From: Pseudomonadota bacterium
Lineage (GTDB): Bacteria; Pseudomonadota; Alphaproteobacteria; Rhizobiales; Xanthobacteraceae
NCBI GenBank assembly: GCA_023404705.1
Contig: JAEYAU010000261.1
Location: 1 to 64,000 of the forward strand
Length of the DNA stretch: 64,000 nucleotides
Direction: 5' to 3'
Position numbers and translations under genes: made by a program. Positions within the stretch are counted from its first letter, which is position 1. Every line of letters starts with the position of its first letter. The notes under the pieces were generated by a model. It saw only the letters and a list, made by a program, of their open reading frames with translations. It made no database searches and had not been told where the DNA came from. Below, piece after piece: positions 16,006-24,679 of this stretch.

Positions 16006-17832
16006 TCAGGGTCGATTCAACATCGTCACGAAGCGGTCGGTGAACTGCGGCCGGTTCGGCCGATAGAAGACGCGCAGCGCGCTCTCCTTCGTGGGCGGCG
16101 GCGCCACGACCGGCTCGTCGCAGATGCCGTCATGCGTGCGCGCATCGATCTGATTGATGGCGCTTTGCAGCATCGCCTCGAGGGCCGTGATGACGCTCGT
16201 GGGGGCGACGCATCCCGGCGCCAGCGTCGCGATCAGCGATCCGAGCCGGCGATTGGAGACCTGCTGCATGCAGAGCTCGTCCGTCATCACGAGGCGCGAG
16301 GCCTCTTCCTCGGTCGGATTGCCGCGCGGCGGCACCAGCACCGCGTTTGCGATCTCGAGACCGTCGACCTGGCCGAGCGTGAAGGCGATGCCCTCCAGCG
16401 CCTGCCGGATGTTGAGCGTCTGCGGCGAACAGCCGGCCGTGAGGCAGTGCGACCCTCCGTTGGCGGCGCCGGCCACCGCCGGCTGATTGTCCAGCAGGAA
16501 GCGGTTGATCAGCACGCCATAGGAGGCTGCGCGCCACTCGGGCTCGTCGTCGGCGTCCACGTCGCTTGCGAGCGTGAGCAGGTCGATGGCGCGGCCCACA
16601 TAGTAGTGCAGGCTGTCCACCTGGATCTGGCAGATCACGTCGTCGTCGCAGCAGTCGCAGCCCGGCTGGCAGTCGAGCAGGTCGCCGAGGCGGTTGTGCT
16701 CGATCACGAGGTCGATCAGCCGGCGCGTGGCGTCGTCCGGCACGCCGAACGAGCTCGCGCCGTTCAGTCCGATCGGCGCGCGCGAGATGTAGAGGATGCG
16801 GTAGCCGCTGCGGCTCGACGTGAAGGCGTCGAGCAGGAGCTGCAGCGCCTTCAGGAAGGTGGTCACGGCCGGAGCCTCGGGCTCCACCTTGTCGTGGATG
16901 AGATGGATCAGGCGGTGGATCCGCTCGAGCGACATCTCGGCGGTGGCGCCGAGGGCGCGCAGGCCGAGCATGCTCTGCTGCGCGGCGCGCTCGATCAGCT
17001 CGTCCATGACGCGGCCGAGCGTCGGCTCCTCGAGCAGCGCCCGCAGGTCGAGATGGCCGCTGGCCTCGATCGTCCGCAGCATCTCGCGGAAGCCATGCAG
17101 CCCCCAGGGCCACTGATCATTGCCATAAGCCTGATCGGTCGTGCCGGCGAGATTGCGCAGCGCCAGAAGCACGGCGTCGCGTCGCGCCTGCAATTCGCTC
17201 GCCGGCACTGAGAGAAGGAAACGACCGCCGCCGACGCCGGAGCCGGCCAGCACCTCGCCGGCGAGCACGAGCAGCAGGCTCGCGACCTGCTCGAGGCTGC
17301 GCGCCAAGCGTCGATAAGAGGAGGTCAGCGTCTGGCTCAGCGAGCCGATCATGCGCGCGAGCCGCGCATAGTCGGCGAGCTGACGGCGCGCGGCGAACAG
17401 CCGGTCGCGGGCGCGCGGGTCGAGCGCGAGCCGCGCCGAGGACGCGCCGTCCGAGATGATCGTGCGGATCGCCTGGCTCCAGCCTTGCAGCTCGGCCGTG
17501 ATCCCCTTCAGGCGGTGATCGGCTGCGAGCGCCGCGATGTCGCGGTCCACATAGGCGATCGCCTGCTGCAGCTCGCTGCCGGTCGCAACCGACTCGGGCG
17601 TGCGCGCATATCCGTTCGCCGGGCGCGCCGGCATCGGTGCCCAGCCGGCCGCTTCGGCGGTGAGCAGGCCGGCGTCCTTCGGGAACATCCGCCGCAGGCC
17701 TTCGGCGACCTCGAGCGGATTGCGCGGATCGCCGATGCGCAGCTTCTGGCGAATGAGATTGTCGGCCCGGATCGCGGCTGGAGTCCGGTCACGCGCCTCG
17801 ATGGTTCCTGTGCTGGCTAAGACGTCCGACAT
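16006..17832 (-). CDS. Large hypothetical protein, 608 residues, cysteine cluster
   Basis: The start at ATG 17,832 (MSDVLASTGTIEAR) is preferred because AGG lies about 8 nt upstream; a second ATG at 17,844 would add four residues. The same frame remains open further upstream only as the opposite of the metalloprotease gene. The protein is largely helical. A segment at about two thirds, CQPGCDCCDDDVICQ, clusters five cysteines with acidic residues and may bind metal. Another visible block is LTAGCSPQTLNIRQALEGIAF. There is no signal peptide or recognised domain. It starts 8 nt past the stop of the metalloprotease gene, so the two are coupled. Confidence 0.75.
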   Translation of the reverse strand: MSDVLASTGTIEARDRTPAAIRADNLIRQKLRIGDPRNPLEVAEGLRRMFPKDAGLLTAEAAGWAPMPARPANGYARTPESVATGSELQQAIAYVDRDIAALAADHRLKGITAELQGWSQAIRTIISDGASSARLALDPRARDRLFAARRQLADYARLARMIGSLSQTLTSSYRRLARSLEQVASLLLVLAGEVLAGSGVGGGRFLLSVPASELQARRDAVLLALRNLAGTTDQAYGNDQWPWGLHGFREMLRTIEASGHLDLRALLEEPTLGRVMDELIERAAQQSMLGLRALGATAEMSLERIHRLIHLIHDKVEPEAPAVTTFLKALQLLLDAFTSSRSGYRILYISRAPIGLNGASSFGVPDDATRRLIDLVIEHNRLGDLLDCQPGCDCCDDDVICQIQVDSLHYYVGRAIDLLTLASDVDADDEPEWRAASYGVLINRFLLDNQPAVAGAANGGSHCLTAGCSPQTLNIRQALEGIAFTLGQVDGLEIANAVLVPPRGNPTEEEASRLVMTDELCMQQVSNRRLGSLIATLAPGCVAPTSVITALEAMLQSAINQIDARTHDGICDEPVVAPPPTKESALRVFYRPNRPQFTDRFVTMLNRP

Positions 17833-17840
17833 GGTTGACC

Positions 17841-19151
17841 TCATGCGACCTTGAGCGTGATGACGGGGCTGCTGCTGCGGAGATGACGACCGGGCGCGAG
17901 GCGCGAGAGCATGAGCGCGTGCAGCTTGCGCGGATCCATGCCGGCCTCGATCGCATAGCGTGCGGCGGCGACCAGGAAGCGGGGCGGCAGGTCTGCCGGC
18001 GCGCGCCCTTGCGCGAACTGCAGGCCGCCGCGGCGGATCATCGCCTGGTCCTCGCGGGTGAACGGGATGATGCTCGCGAGCGCGCGCTCGGCGAGCGCAC
18101 GGCGCGTCTGGAACGCGATCTCGTCGACCACGGCCGGAATGGCGCGCTTCGCCTCGTGCAGCAGCGCCTGCGGGATGCGGTGGCCGCGGCGCGGATCGTA
18201 GAGCCGCGTCCAGACGCTGCGCAGCGTGCGCGCATATTCGACGAAGCCCATCCGGCGCAGCATCTCGGCGAGGATCAGCACGCGCAGATAGCCGGTCGGA
18301 TGCGGCCCGCCCGGACGGTAGGTCATGACCTTGTCGGCCGGGTGCGAGAGGAATTCGGCGAGCCCGAAGGCGGCGCCGGGCCCGCCCAGCAGCAGCGCCG
18401 CGAGATCCGCGAAGATCTCCTTGTGCCAGCGGCCGAAGATGCTGATCGTGCGCGGCGAGAGGTGCTGCTCGGCCAGGCGCTGGATCAGGGCCGTGCGGTT
18501 CTCGACCCACAGCCCGAGATCGGCCTGCAGATTGTGCGCGACCTCGTGCAGGAACACGGCCTGCCACGGGCGATCCCGGTCGTACGGGATCTTGATCAGC
18601 GGAAACGGATTGCTCTCGCCGAGCAGCCGGCTCAGCGTCACGCCGCGGCGCATGGTCGCCGGCGAGTAGCCGTGCTCGAGATAGGTGATGGGCGGCACCA
18701 AAGGTCCGGGGAAGATCTTCGGTGCCGCCTTGTGCACGACCGCGTAGCAGTCGCGTGCGATCGTATCGTGGGCCGCCAGGGCGCGGGCGAAAGCGGTCCC
18801 GCGCTGGGCGAACACCTCGAAGAACATGCCGAAGGCCCGGCGCGCACGGTCGAGCTCGCGCTCGACCATCGCCATGGTCAACAGCCAGTCGTCGCTGGAG
18901 GCGCTCGCATCGAGCTTTGCGAGCTCCTTCATGCGCAGCTTCACGTCGCGGTCGATCGCCTGCAGGCGGCGGTTGGCGGCCGCGAAGTGCTCGGGCAGGG
19001 GCGCGTAGGGCATGTCGCCCTGCCGTAGGCCCACCTCTTGCGGCGTCAGCTGCTCGAGCTGGCGCGCGCGGTCGGCGAGCGAACCGGACTTGATCGCGAG
19101 AAAGCGAGCAAGCGGTTCGCCCGACGCCGGGTATGAGTGGGCCTTGGTCAT
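17841..19151 (-). CDS. HExxH zinc metallopeptidase-like protein
   Basis: The 436-residue product starts at ATG 19,151, with GAGG about 9 nt upstream. It has a zinc-protease motif HEVAHNLQADLG (H202, E203, H206), followed about 39 residues later by HKEIFADLAALLLGG, whose E245 is a good candidate for the third zinc ligand, as in gluzincin-type enzymes. A further PHPTGYLR block follows at about 283-290. The N-terminal 200 residues are helical with no signal peptide. It could be a cytosolic protease or a delivered effector. Exact peptidase family is not recognised. It is followed after 8 nt by the 608-residue protein gene. Confidence 0.8.
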   Translation of the reverse strand: MTKAHSYPASGEPLARFLAIKSGSLADRARQLEQLTPQEVGLRQGDMPYAPLPEHFAAANRRLQAIDRDVKLRMKELAKLDASASSDDWLLTMAMVERELDRARRAFGMFFEVFAQRGTAFARALAAHDTIARDCYAVVHKAAPKIFPGPLVPPITYLEHGYSPATMRRGVTLSRLLGESNPFPLIKIPYDRDRPWQAVFLHEVAHNLQADLGLWVENRTALIQRLAEQHLSPRTISIFGRWHKEIFADLAALLLGGPGAAFGLAEFLSHPADKVMTYRPGGPHPTGYLRVLILAEMLRRMGFVEYARTLRSVWTRLYDPRRGHRIPQALLHEAKRAIPAVVDEIAFQTRRALAERALASIIPFTREDQAMIRRGGLQFAQGRAPADLPPRFLVAAARYAIEAGMDPRKLHALMLSRLAPGRHLRSSSPVITLKVA

Positions 19152-19203
19152 GATCGACCTCGGTTCGGAATGACCGAACGACGCGGTTGCGGACGACGCC
19201 GGT

Positions 19204-20064
19204 TCAGCCGACGTTGATCGTGATCGTCGCGGGTCCCGGGATCGACAGCGTGCGAGAGCCGCCGCCGCCGAACGAGCCGGGTGTGCTCTGGACGATCGAC
19301 TGACCGGTCGCCGAGGGCGTGCTGAGCCGCCGCAGCAGCGGCGGATTCTGCGCGACCTTCGCGGCCGTGCGGGCGACGACCTTCGCCTGCGCGGTCGGCG
19401 GCGTGCCGCGCGCGGCGGCATTGCGCTTCACGCTCTTGGCGATCTTCGGCAGCGCGCGGATGGCCTTGCTGCCGCCGGATTGGACCAGGGTCTTGGCGGC
19501 CTTGGTCATCGTCTTCGCGACTTGCGCGCGTTGCGCCGGCGGCATTGTCGCGCCGCGGTTCTTCACCACGGTGCGCGCCGCGAGACCCGCGACCACCGGC
19601 AATGCGCGCCGGTCCTTGGCGGCGATCTCGGCGACGGCCTCGAGCGCATCCTCGACACTGCCGCCCTCGGCCTTGAGCTTGCCGAGCACGCCCGCCACCT
19701 TGCCGGCGACCTGCGCGGCCGGATGCGGGATCATAGAAAGGATCGGTGCCGCGCCGCGGGCGATCTTGCCGACCACGGGAGCCGCTTTCTTGATCAGGGC
19801 CTTGGCGCCCGAGAACAGCTTGCCGAAGAACTCGTCCTCGTCCTCGGCGCCGAGAATCTGGCCGAGCATGTTGCCGATCGACTCGTCGGCCTCGTACCCG
19901 TCGAAATCGTCCTCGTAGAAGTCGGACTCGCCTCCGTCGAACTCGTCCTCGTAGCCGTCGAAGTCGGCTTCGGTGAAGCTGTCGAAGTCGTCGCCGAAAT
20001 CAGCCGGGCTCTCGGACTCGCTGTAGGCCAGATCTTCCATGACGTCTGTTTCGCTGATTGCCAT
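19204..20064 (-). CDS. Acidic and alanine-rich protein, paralogue of 12,194-13,282
   Basis: The 286-residue protein starts at ATG 20,064 with GGGAGAG about 8 nt upstream. Its first 75 residues are extremely acidic (FGDDFDSFTEADFDGYEDEF, in part). The rest is basic, helical and alanine-rich (LFSGAKALIKKAAPVVGKIARG; VAGVLGKLKAEGG; VVAGLAARTVVKN), ending in a glycine-rich linker and the strand RTLSIPGPATITINVG. The acidic-then-helical plan and the block following VVAGLA match the other acidic protein of this run, though it lacks the GCxCxRC motif. It is the first gene of the run and so probably the most highly expressed. Function unknown. Confidence 0.75.
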   Translation of the reverse strand: MAISETDVMEDLAYSESESPADFGDDFDSFTEADFDGYEDEFDGGESDFYEDDFDGYEADESIGNMLGQILGAEDEDEFFGKLFSGAKALIKKAAPVVGKIARGAAPILSMIPHPAAQVAGKVAGVLGKLKAEGGSVEDALEAVAEIAAKDRRALPVVAGLAARTVVKNRGATMPPAQRAQVAKTMTKAAKTLVQSGGSKAIRALPKIAKSVKRNAAARGTPPTAQAKVVARTAAKVAQNPPLLRRLSTPSATGQSIVQSTPGSFGGGGSRTLSIPGPATITINVG

Positions 20065-20232
20065 CGTGCCACTCTCCCGAAGCAAGACCTGACCGCGCGT
20101 CAACGAGGCCGGGTGGGTTGTCTTCGCGAAGGAGAATACGCACAGTCACAACTACACAGACAGTCGCGCGGGTTCGGTACCGCAAAGGTCGTACATCGTT
20201 CGAAGGATGGACCGGTGTTGCAATAGTTCGGA

Positions 20233-20254
20233 TTTCCGGATACGTTTCCGGAAA
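20233..20254 (+). promoter_or_regulatory. Candidate operator of the VapBC-like pair
   Basis: Two direct copies of TTTCCGGA (20,233-20,240 and 20,245-20,252), 12 nt apart, lie just upstream of the antitoxin start. Each contains the palindrome TCCGGA. Type II antitoxins usually bind such repeats to autoregulate; the assignment here is inference from position. Confidence 0.5.
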
Positions 20255-20269
20255 CAAGGCAGGACATCT

Positions 20270-20554
20270 GTGCCGACTGCACAGCGCAAGCGTCTCTCCG
20301 CCCATCGTCGCCGCCTCAAGCGGCGCGGTGTGGTCCGTGTCGAAGTCCAGGTTCGCAAGGAGGACGCCGTGCTGCTCCGCGGCGTAGCCCAGGCACTATC
20401 CGACCCGGCGCGCGAGGCGGAAGCGCGGGCGCTGTTGCGGGAGCGCTTCGGCGCGACGGGAGCGAAAGGCCTGAAGGCGTTGCTGGCAGCAGCTCCCCTG
20501 GAAGGGATCGATCTTGCTCGCGAGCGCGACCTCGGGCGGGATGTCCCGCTGTGA
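20270..20554 (+). CDS. vapB: VapB-like antitoxin
   Basis: The start is taken at GTG 20,270, preceded by AGGA about 5 nt upstream; the product is about 94 residues. It begins with a basic segment (PTAQRKRLSAHRRRLKRRGVVRVEVQVRKED) that fits a ribbon-helix-helix-like DNA-binding domain, followed by an alanine/glutamate-rich helix (DPAREAEARALLRERFG) likely to cover the toxin. Its TGA overlaps the toxin GTG (GTGA), the usual coupling in these operons. The exact antitoxin subfamily is uncertain. Confidence 0.8.
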   Translation: MPTAQRKRLSAHRRRLKRRGVVRVEVQVRKEDAVLLRGVAQALSDPAREAEARALLRERFGATGAKGLKALLAAAPLEGIDLARERDLGRDVPL

Positions 20555-20976
20555 TTTACCTGATCGACACCAACATCATTTCCGAGGTGCGAAAGGGCAC
20601 GAGGTGCGATGCGAATGTCGCGCGTTGGTACGACTCGCTGGGCGACGCGGACATCTATCTCAGCGTGCTCGTGCTCGGTGAGCTTCGCAAAGGTGTCGAG
20701 CGCGCTCGATCAAGCGATCCGGCCCGGGCGAACGCCCTGGAGAAATGGCTGGCCACGGTCGCTGCGTCCTATGCCGAGCGTATCCTGCCCATCGACCAGA
20801 ATGTTGCGGACGAGTGGGGGCGCATGGCTGCCAAGCGTCCGGTATCGACTATAGATGCCCTGCTGGCAGCGACCGCTAAGGTTCACGGCATGACGCTCGC
20901 GACGAGCAATGTTTCTGATGTGGCGGGCCTCGGTGCCGAAGTCGTGAACCCTTTCGAGCATCGCGCGTCCTCGTAG
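20551..20976 (+). CDS. vapC: VapC-like PIN-domain ribonuclease toxin
   Basis: The 141-residue protein is a PIN-domain toxin: MIYLIDTNIISEVRKG holds the first acidic residue, LSVLVLGELRKGVER the conserved glutamate, STIDALLAATAKVHGMTLATSN the next aspartate, and DVAGLGAEVVNPF the end. Such enzymes cut tRNA or rRNA in a magnesium-dependent way. All expected acidic residues are present, so it should be active. It starts at GTG 20,551 overlapping the antitoxin stop. Confidence 0.93.
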   Translation: MIYLIDTNIISEVRKGTRCDANVARWYDSLGDADIYLSVLVLGELRKGVERARSSDPARANALEKWLATVAASYAERILPIDQNVADEWGRMAAKRPVSTIDALLAATAKVHGMTLATSNVSDVAGLGAEVVNPFEHRASS

Positions 20977-21250
20977 CGTGCCGCCTGCTGCCCGGAAGAC
21001 GATGGATCGTGCCGAACACATCATGCTCGGTGAGTGCGACGGCATGCGCGTGCTCGAGCTGCTGGAGGTCCCCGGCCAAGCCGACTCCGGCTCTCTTGGG
21101 AGCGCGTCGCCGGGCCGCCGAACCTGATCCACCGGTGGATCGCGCCAGGGGCGGAACCGGCGAATGGCCCCTCGATGGTGCGAGGCCGTTCGGCTTTGCC
21201 CGAGGCTCCATTTTGCGCCATACAGGCGCCCACGAGGGACTTCCGGTGGT

Positions 21251-23182
21251 ATGAAACGAATCCTGCCCAAATTCTCGGTGCGGACCTGGCTGATCGTCGT
21301 GCACGACCTCGGCGTGACGGCGGCCGCGCTCGTCGCGACCTTCTATATCCGCTTCGAGGAATCGCGCCTGACCGAGCGTCTCGACGGGCTGGCGACCGTG
21401 CTGCCGCCCTTCCTGCTCTATGCGGGCTTCGTCTATTCGCTGTTCCACCTCTATCGCGCGAAGTGGCGCTTCGCCTCGCTGCCCGATCTGTTCAACATCT
21501 TCCGCGCCGTGTCCGTACTGGCGATCTCGCTGCTGGTGCTCGACTACGTGCTGATCTCGACCCAGTTCTACGGTGGCTTCTTCTTCGGCAAGATCACGAT
21601 CGCGGTCTACTGGTGCCTCCAGATGCTCTTCCTCGGAGGCCCGCGCATCGCCTATCGCTACTTCCGCTATGCGCGCACGCGCCAGCATGCGCGCGACGAG
21701 GCCTCGATGCCGGTGCTCGTGCTCGGCCGCGCCGCTGACGCCGAGGTACTGCTGCGCGCCATCGAGAGCGGCGCCGCGCGCAAGATCTGGCCGGTGGGCG
21801 TGCTGTCGCCCTCGGTCGCGGATCAGGGCGCCACCATTCGCGGCGTGCCGGTGCTCGGCGATTTCGACGCGCTCGAGCAGGCGATCAAGGATCTCACGGG
21901 CCGCGGCACGCGCGTCGCGCGCATCGTGCTGACGCCGACCGCGCTCGCGCCCGAAGCGAAGCCCGAGGCGATCGTGATGCGGGCACGTCAGCTCGGCATC
22001 CCGACCAGCCAGCTCCCGTCTCTCGACGAGGATGCGACCGCGCGTCTGCGGCTCGCGCCCGTCGACGTCGAGGACCTGCTGCTGCGTCCCAGCGTGCGCA
22101 TCGACTATCGCCGGCTCGAAGCCGTGGTGAAAGGCAAGTCCGTCGTGGTGACCGGCGGCGGCGGCTCGATCGGCGCCGAGATCTGCGATCGCGTGGTGCG
22201 CTTCGGCGCCGCCCGGCTTCTGATCATCGAGAACTCCGAGCCCGCATTGCATACGGTGCTGGAGCAGCTCGCCGCCAAGGGCACCGGCACCGCGGTCGAG
22301 GGCCGTCTCGCCGACGTGCGCGAGCGCGCGCGCATGTTCCACCTGCTCGGCGACTTCAAGCCCGAGATCGTCTTCCACGCGGCGGCGCTCAAGCACGTGC
22401 CGCTGCTCGAGCGCGACTGGGCCGAGGGCATCAAGACCAACGTGTTCGGCTCCGTGAACGTCACCGACGCCGCGGTCGCCGCCGGCGCGCAGGCCATGGT
22501 AATGATCTCGACCGACAAGGCGATCGAGCCGGTCTCGGTGCTCGGCGCCACCAAGCGTCTCGCCGAGATGTACTGCCAGGCGCTCGACGCGGAATCCTCG
22601 CGCCGCGCCGCCGGCGGCAGGGCACCGATGCGCCTGATCTCGGTGCGGTTCGGCAACGTGCTCGCCTCCAACGGCTCCGTGGTGCCGAAGTTCAAGGCGC
22701 AGATCGAGGCCGGCGGACCCATCACGGTCACGCATCCCGAGATGGTGCGCTACTTCATGACCATCCGCGAGGCCTGCGACCTGGTGGTCAGCGCCGCCAG
22801 CCACGCGCTCGAGCGCGAGCAGTCGGACGTGTCGGTCTATGTGCTCAACATGGGCCAGCCCGTGCGCATCGTCGATCTCGCCGAGCGCATGATCCGCTTG
22901 TCCGGCCTCGAGCCCGGGCGCGACATCGACGTCGTCTTCACGGGCATGCGCCCCGGCGAGCGGCTCAACGAGATCCTGCTCGGCCATGGCGAGCCGACGG
23001 CCGAGATCGGCATTGCGGGCGTCGTCGCCGCCAAGGTGACGCCGCCCTCGCTCGACACCATGCGGGCCTGGCTCAGCGCGCTCGAGACCGGCGTCGCGCG
23101 CGACGAGCGCAGCGTTGTCTACGACGTGTTGCGCGATGCCGTGCCCGGATCCAAGGTGCGGCTGCCCGAACCCTCGGCCTAG
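21251..23182 (+). CDS. FlaA1/CapD-like membrane nucleotide-sugar 4,6-dehydratase
   Basis: This 643-residue protein has N-terminal membrane segments (LIVVHDLGVTAAALVATFYI; VLPPFLLYAGFVYSLF; and others up to about residue 140), a CoA-binding-like Rossmann region (VLVLGRAADAEVLL), and a SDR domain starting at VVVTGGGGSIGAEICDR. The catalytic loop reads STDKAIEPVSVLGATKRLAEM; the methionine usual in this family (as in VMGATK) is leucine here. Family members act on UDP-GlcNAc-type sugars as the first step to deoxy- or amino-sugars (PglF, WbpM). It precedes ugd and probably serves the polysaccharide pathway. Confidence 0.9.
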   Translation: MKRILPKFSVRTWLIVVHDLGVTAAALVATFYIRFEESRLTERLDGLATVLPPFLLYAGFVYSLFHLYRAKWRFASLPDLFNIFRAVSVLAISLLVLDYVLISTQFYGGFFFGKITIAVYWCLQMLFLGGPRIAYRYFRYARTRQHARDEASMPVLVLGRAADAEVLLRAIESGAARKIWPVGVLSPSVADQGATIRGVPVLGDFDALEQAIKDLTGRGTRVARIVLTPTALAPEAKPEAIVMRARQLGIPTSQLPSLDEDATARLRLAPVDVEDLLLRPSVRIDYRRLEAVVKGKSVVVTGGGGSIGAEICDRVVRFGAARLLIIENSEPALHTVLEQLAAKGTGTAVEGRLADVRERARMFHLLGDFKPEIVFHAAALKHVPLLERDWAEGIKTNVFGSVNVTDAAVAAGAQAMVMISTDKAIEPVSVLGATKRLAEMYCQALDAESSRRAAGGRAPMRLISVRFGNVLASNGSVVPKFKAQIEAGGPITVTHPEMVRYFMTIREACDLVVSAASHALEREQSDVSVYVLNMGQPVRIVDLAERMIRLSGLEPGRDIDVVFTGMRPGERLNEILLGHGEPTAEIGIAGVVAAKVTPPSLDTMRAWLSALETGVARDERSVVYDVLRDAVPGSKVRLPEPSA

Positions 23183-23210
23183 AGGATTTTTCGATGACCT
23201 CGCTACATCC

Positions 23211-23298
23211 TCCGTTCGTGCCCGCGCCAGCGGGCATCCAGGGGCGACACACGCATTGGGCGCGGCTCTGGGTCCCCGCTTGCGCGGGGACGAACGGA
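23211..23298. repeat. Dispersed palindromic repeat, copy 2 (inverted)
   Basis: An 88-bp element with the same TCCGTTCGT/ACGAACGGA ends and internal GCCCGC/GCGGGC and CCCCGC/GCGGGG hairpins as the copy at 4,001-4,086. Its reverse complement aligns with that copy, so the two lie in opposite orientation. It sits between the dehydratase and ugd and may affect their shared transcript. Confidence 0.85.
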
Positions 23299-23377
23299 GA
23301 TTGAATCGACCTGATCGGAATTCGTTCTTGCTCGCGCCCGTCTCGCCCTTTCACAACAGGTTTCGCGGTTTCGTCCC

Positions 23378-24679
23378 ATGCACGTGACGGTCATCGGTAC
23401 TGGATATGTCGGCCTCGTCTCGGGCGCGTGCCTGTCTGACTTCGGCCATCAGGTGGTCTGTGCCGACACCGACGCCGCCAAGATCGCGCAGCTCGAGCGC
23501 GGCGAGATCCCGATCTTCGAGCCTGGCCTCGACGCGCTGGTGAAGCGCAACGTCGCGGCCGGCCGGCTCTCCTTCACGCTCGACCGTGCGGCCGCGGTGC
23601 GTGCCGCCGACGTCGTGCTGATCGCCGTCGGCACGCCCTCGCGCCGCGGCGACGGCTTCGCGGATCTCTCCTATGTCCATGCGGCGGCGCGCGAGATCGC
23701 GGCCTCGCTCGAGAACTTCACCGTGATCGTCACCAAGTCCACGGTGCCGGTCGGCACCGGCGACGAGATCGAGGCGATCATCCGCGAGGTGCGGCCGGAT
23801 GCCGACTTCGTCGTGGTCTCCAATCCGGAATTTCTGCGCGAGGGCGCCGCCATCGAGGACTTCAAGCGCCCCGACCGCGTGGTGGTCGGCCTCGACGACG
23901 AGCGCGCGCGCCGCGTGATGAGCGAGCTCTATCGTCCGCTCTTCATCAACGAGACGCCGATGCTGTTCACCGACCGGCGCACCGCCGAAGTGATCAAGTA
24001 CGCCTCCAACGCGTTCCTCGCCACCAAGATCACCTTCATCAACGAGATGGCGGACCTGTGCGAGAAGGTCGGCGCCAACGTGCAGGAGGTCGCGCGCGGC
24101 ATGGGCCTCGACCGCCGCATCGGCGGCAAGTTCCTGCACGCCGGCCCCGGCTTCGGCGGCTCCTGCTTCCCGAAGGACATCGCGGCGCTCGCCGCCACCG
24201 GCACCAAGCACGGCGCGGGGCTGAAGATCGTCAACACGGTCTCGCTCGTGAACCAGGAGCGGAAAGTCGCGATGGCCGCCAAGGTGGTGGCGGCCTGCGG
24301 CGGCTCCGTGCAGGGCAAGACCATCGCGGTGCTCGGACTCACCTTCAAGCCCAACACCGACGACATGCGCGAAGCCGCGAGCCTGGTCATCATTCCGAAG
24401 CTCGCTGCCGCCGGCGCGAACATCCGCGCGCACGATCCGGCGGGCATGGCCGAGGCGCGCAAGCTGCTGCCCGATCTCGCGACCGCCGACGATCCTTACG
24501 CCTGCATGCAGGGCGCCGACGCGCTTGTGATCCTCACCGAATGGGACCAGTACCGCGCCCTCGACCTCGATCGCGTGAAGTCCGCGCTGCGCACCCCCGT
24601 GGTCGTCGACCTGCGCAACATCTACAAGCCCGCCGACATGGCCCAGAAGGGCTTCCGCTACATCAGCGTCGGACGGTGA
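23378..24679 (+). CDS. ugd: UDP-glucose 6-dehydrogenase
   Basis: The 433-residue enzyme oxidises UDP-glucose to UDP-glucuronate, with two NAD+ consumed. It shows the N-terminal NAD fold (MHVTVIGTGYVGLVSGACL), TKSTVPVGT (118-126), SNPEFLREG (148-156), the substrate region IKYASNAFLATKI, and the catalytic GGSCFPKD with C263 and K266. The C-terminal domain (VLGLTFKPNTDDMREA) binds the sugar nucleotide. It lies downstream of the FlaA1-like gene with the palindromic repeat between them. It probably supplies uronic acid for the surface glycan. Confidence 0.96.
   Translation: MHVTVIGTGYVGLVSGACLSDFGHQVVCADTDAAKIAQLERGEIPIFEPGLDALVKRNVAAGRLSFTLDRAAAVRAADVVLIAVGTPSRRGDGFADLSYVHAAAREIAASLENFTVIVTKSTVPVGTGDEIEAIIREVRPDADFVVVSNPEFLREGAAIEDFKRPDRVVVGLDDERARRVMSELYRPLFINETPMLFTDRRTAEVIKYASNAFLATKITFINEMADLCEKVGANVQEVARGMGLDRRIGGKFLHAGPGFGGSCFPKDIAALAATGTKHGAGLKIVNTVSLVNQERKVAMAAKVVAACGGSVQGKTIAVLGLTFKPNTDDMREAASLVIIPKLAAAGANIRAHDPAGMAEARKLLPDLATADDPYACMQGADALVILTEWDQYRALDLDRVKSALRTPVVVDLRNIYKPADMAQKGFRYISVGR

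Noticed and set aside
17833..18567. Upstream extension of the 608-residue protein frame to 853 residues
   Set aside because: The extension lies wholly over the metalloprotease gene and has an arginine/alanine-rich composition typical of a shadow frame; the ATG at 17,832 has a ribosome site.
17841..20064. Short strand-like C-terminal tails (ITLKVA and ITINVG) of two adjacent proteins as a common export signal
   Set aside because: Only two examples, different flanks, and the pattern of alternating hydrophobic residues is too simple to be informative.
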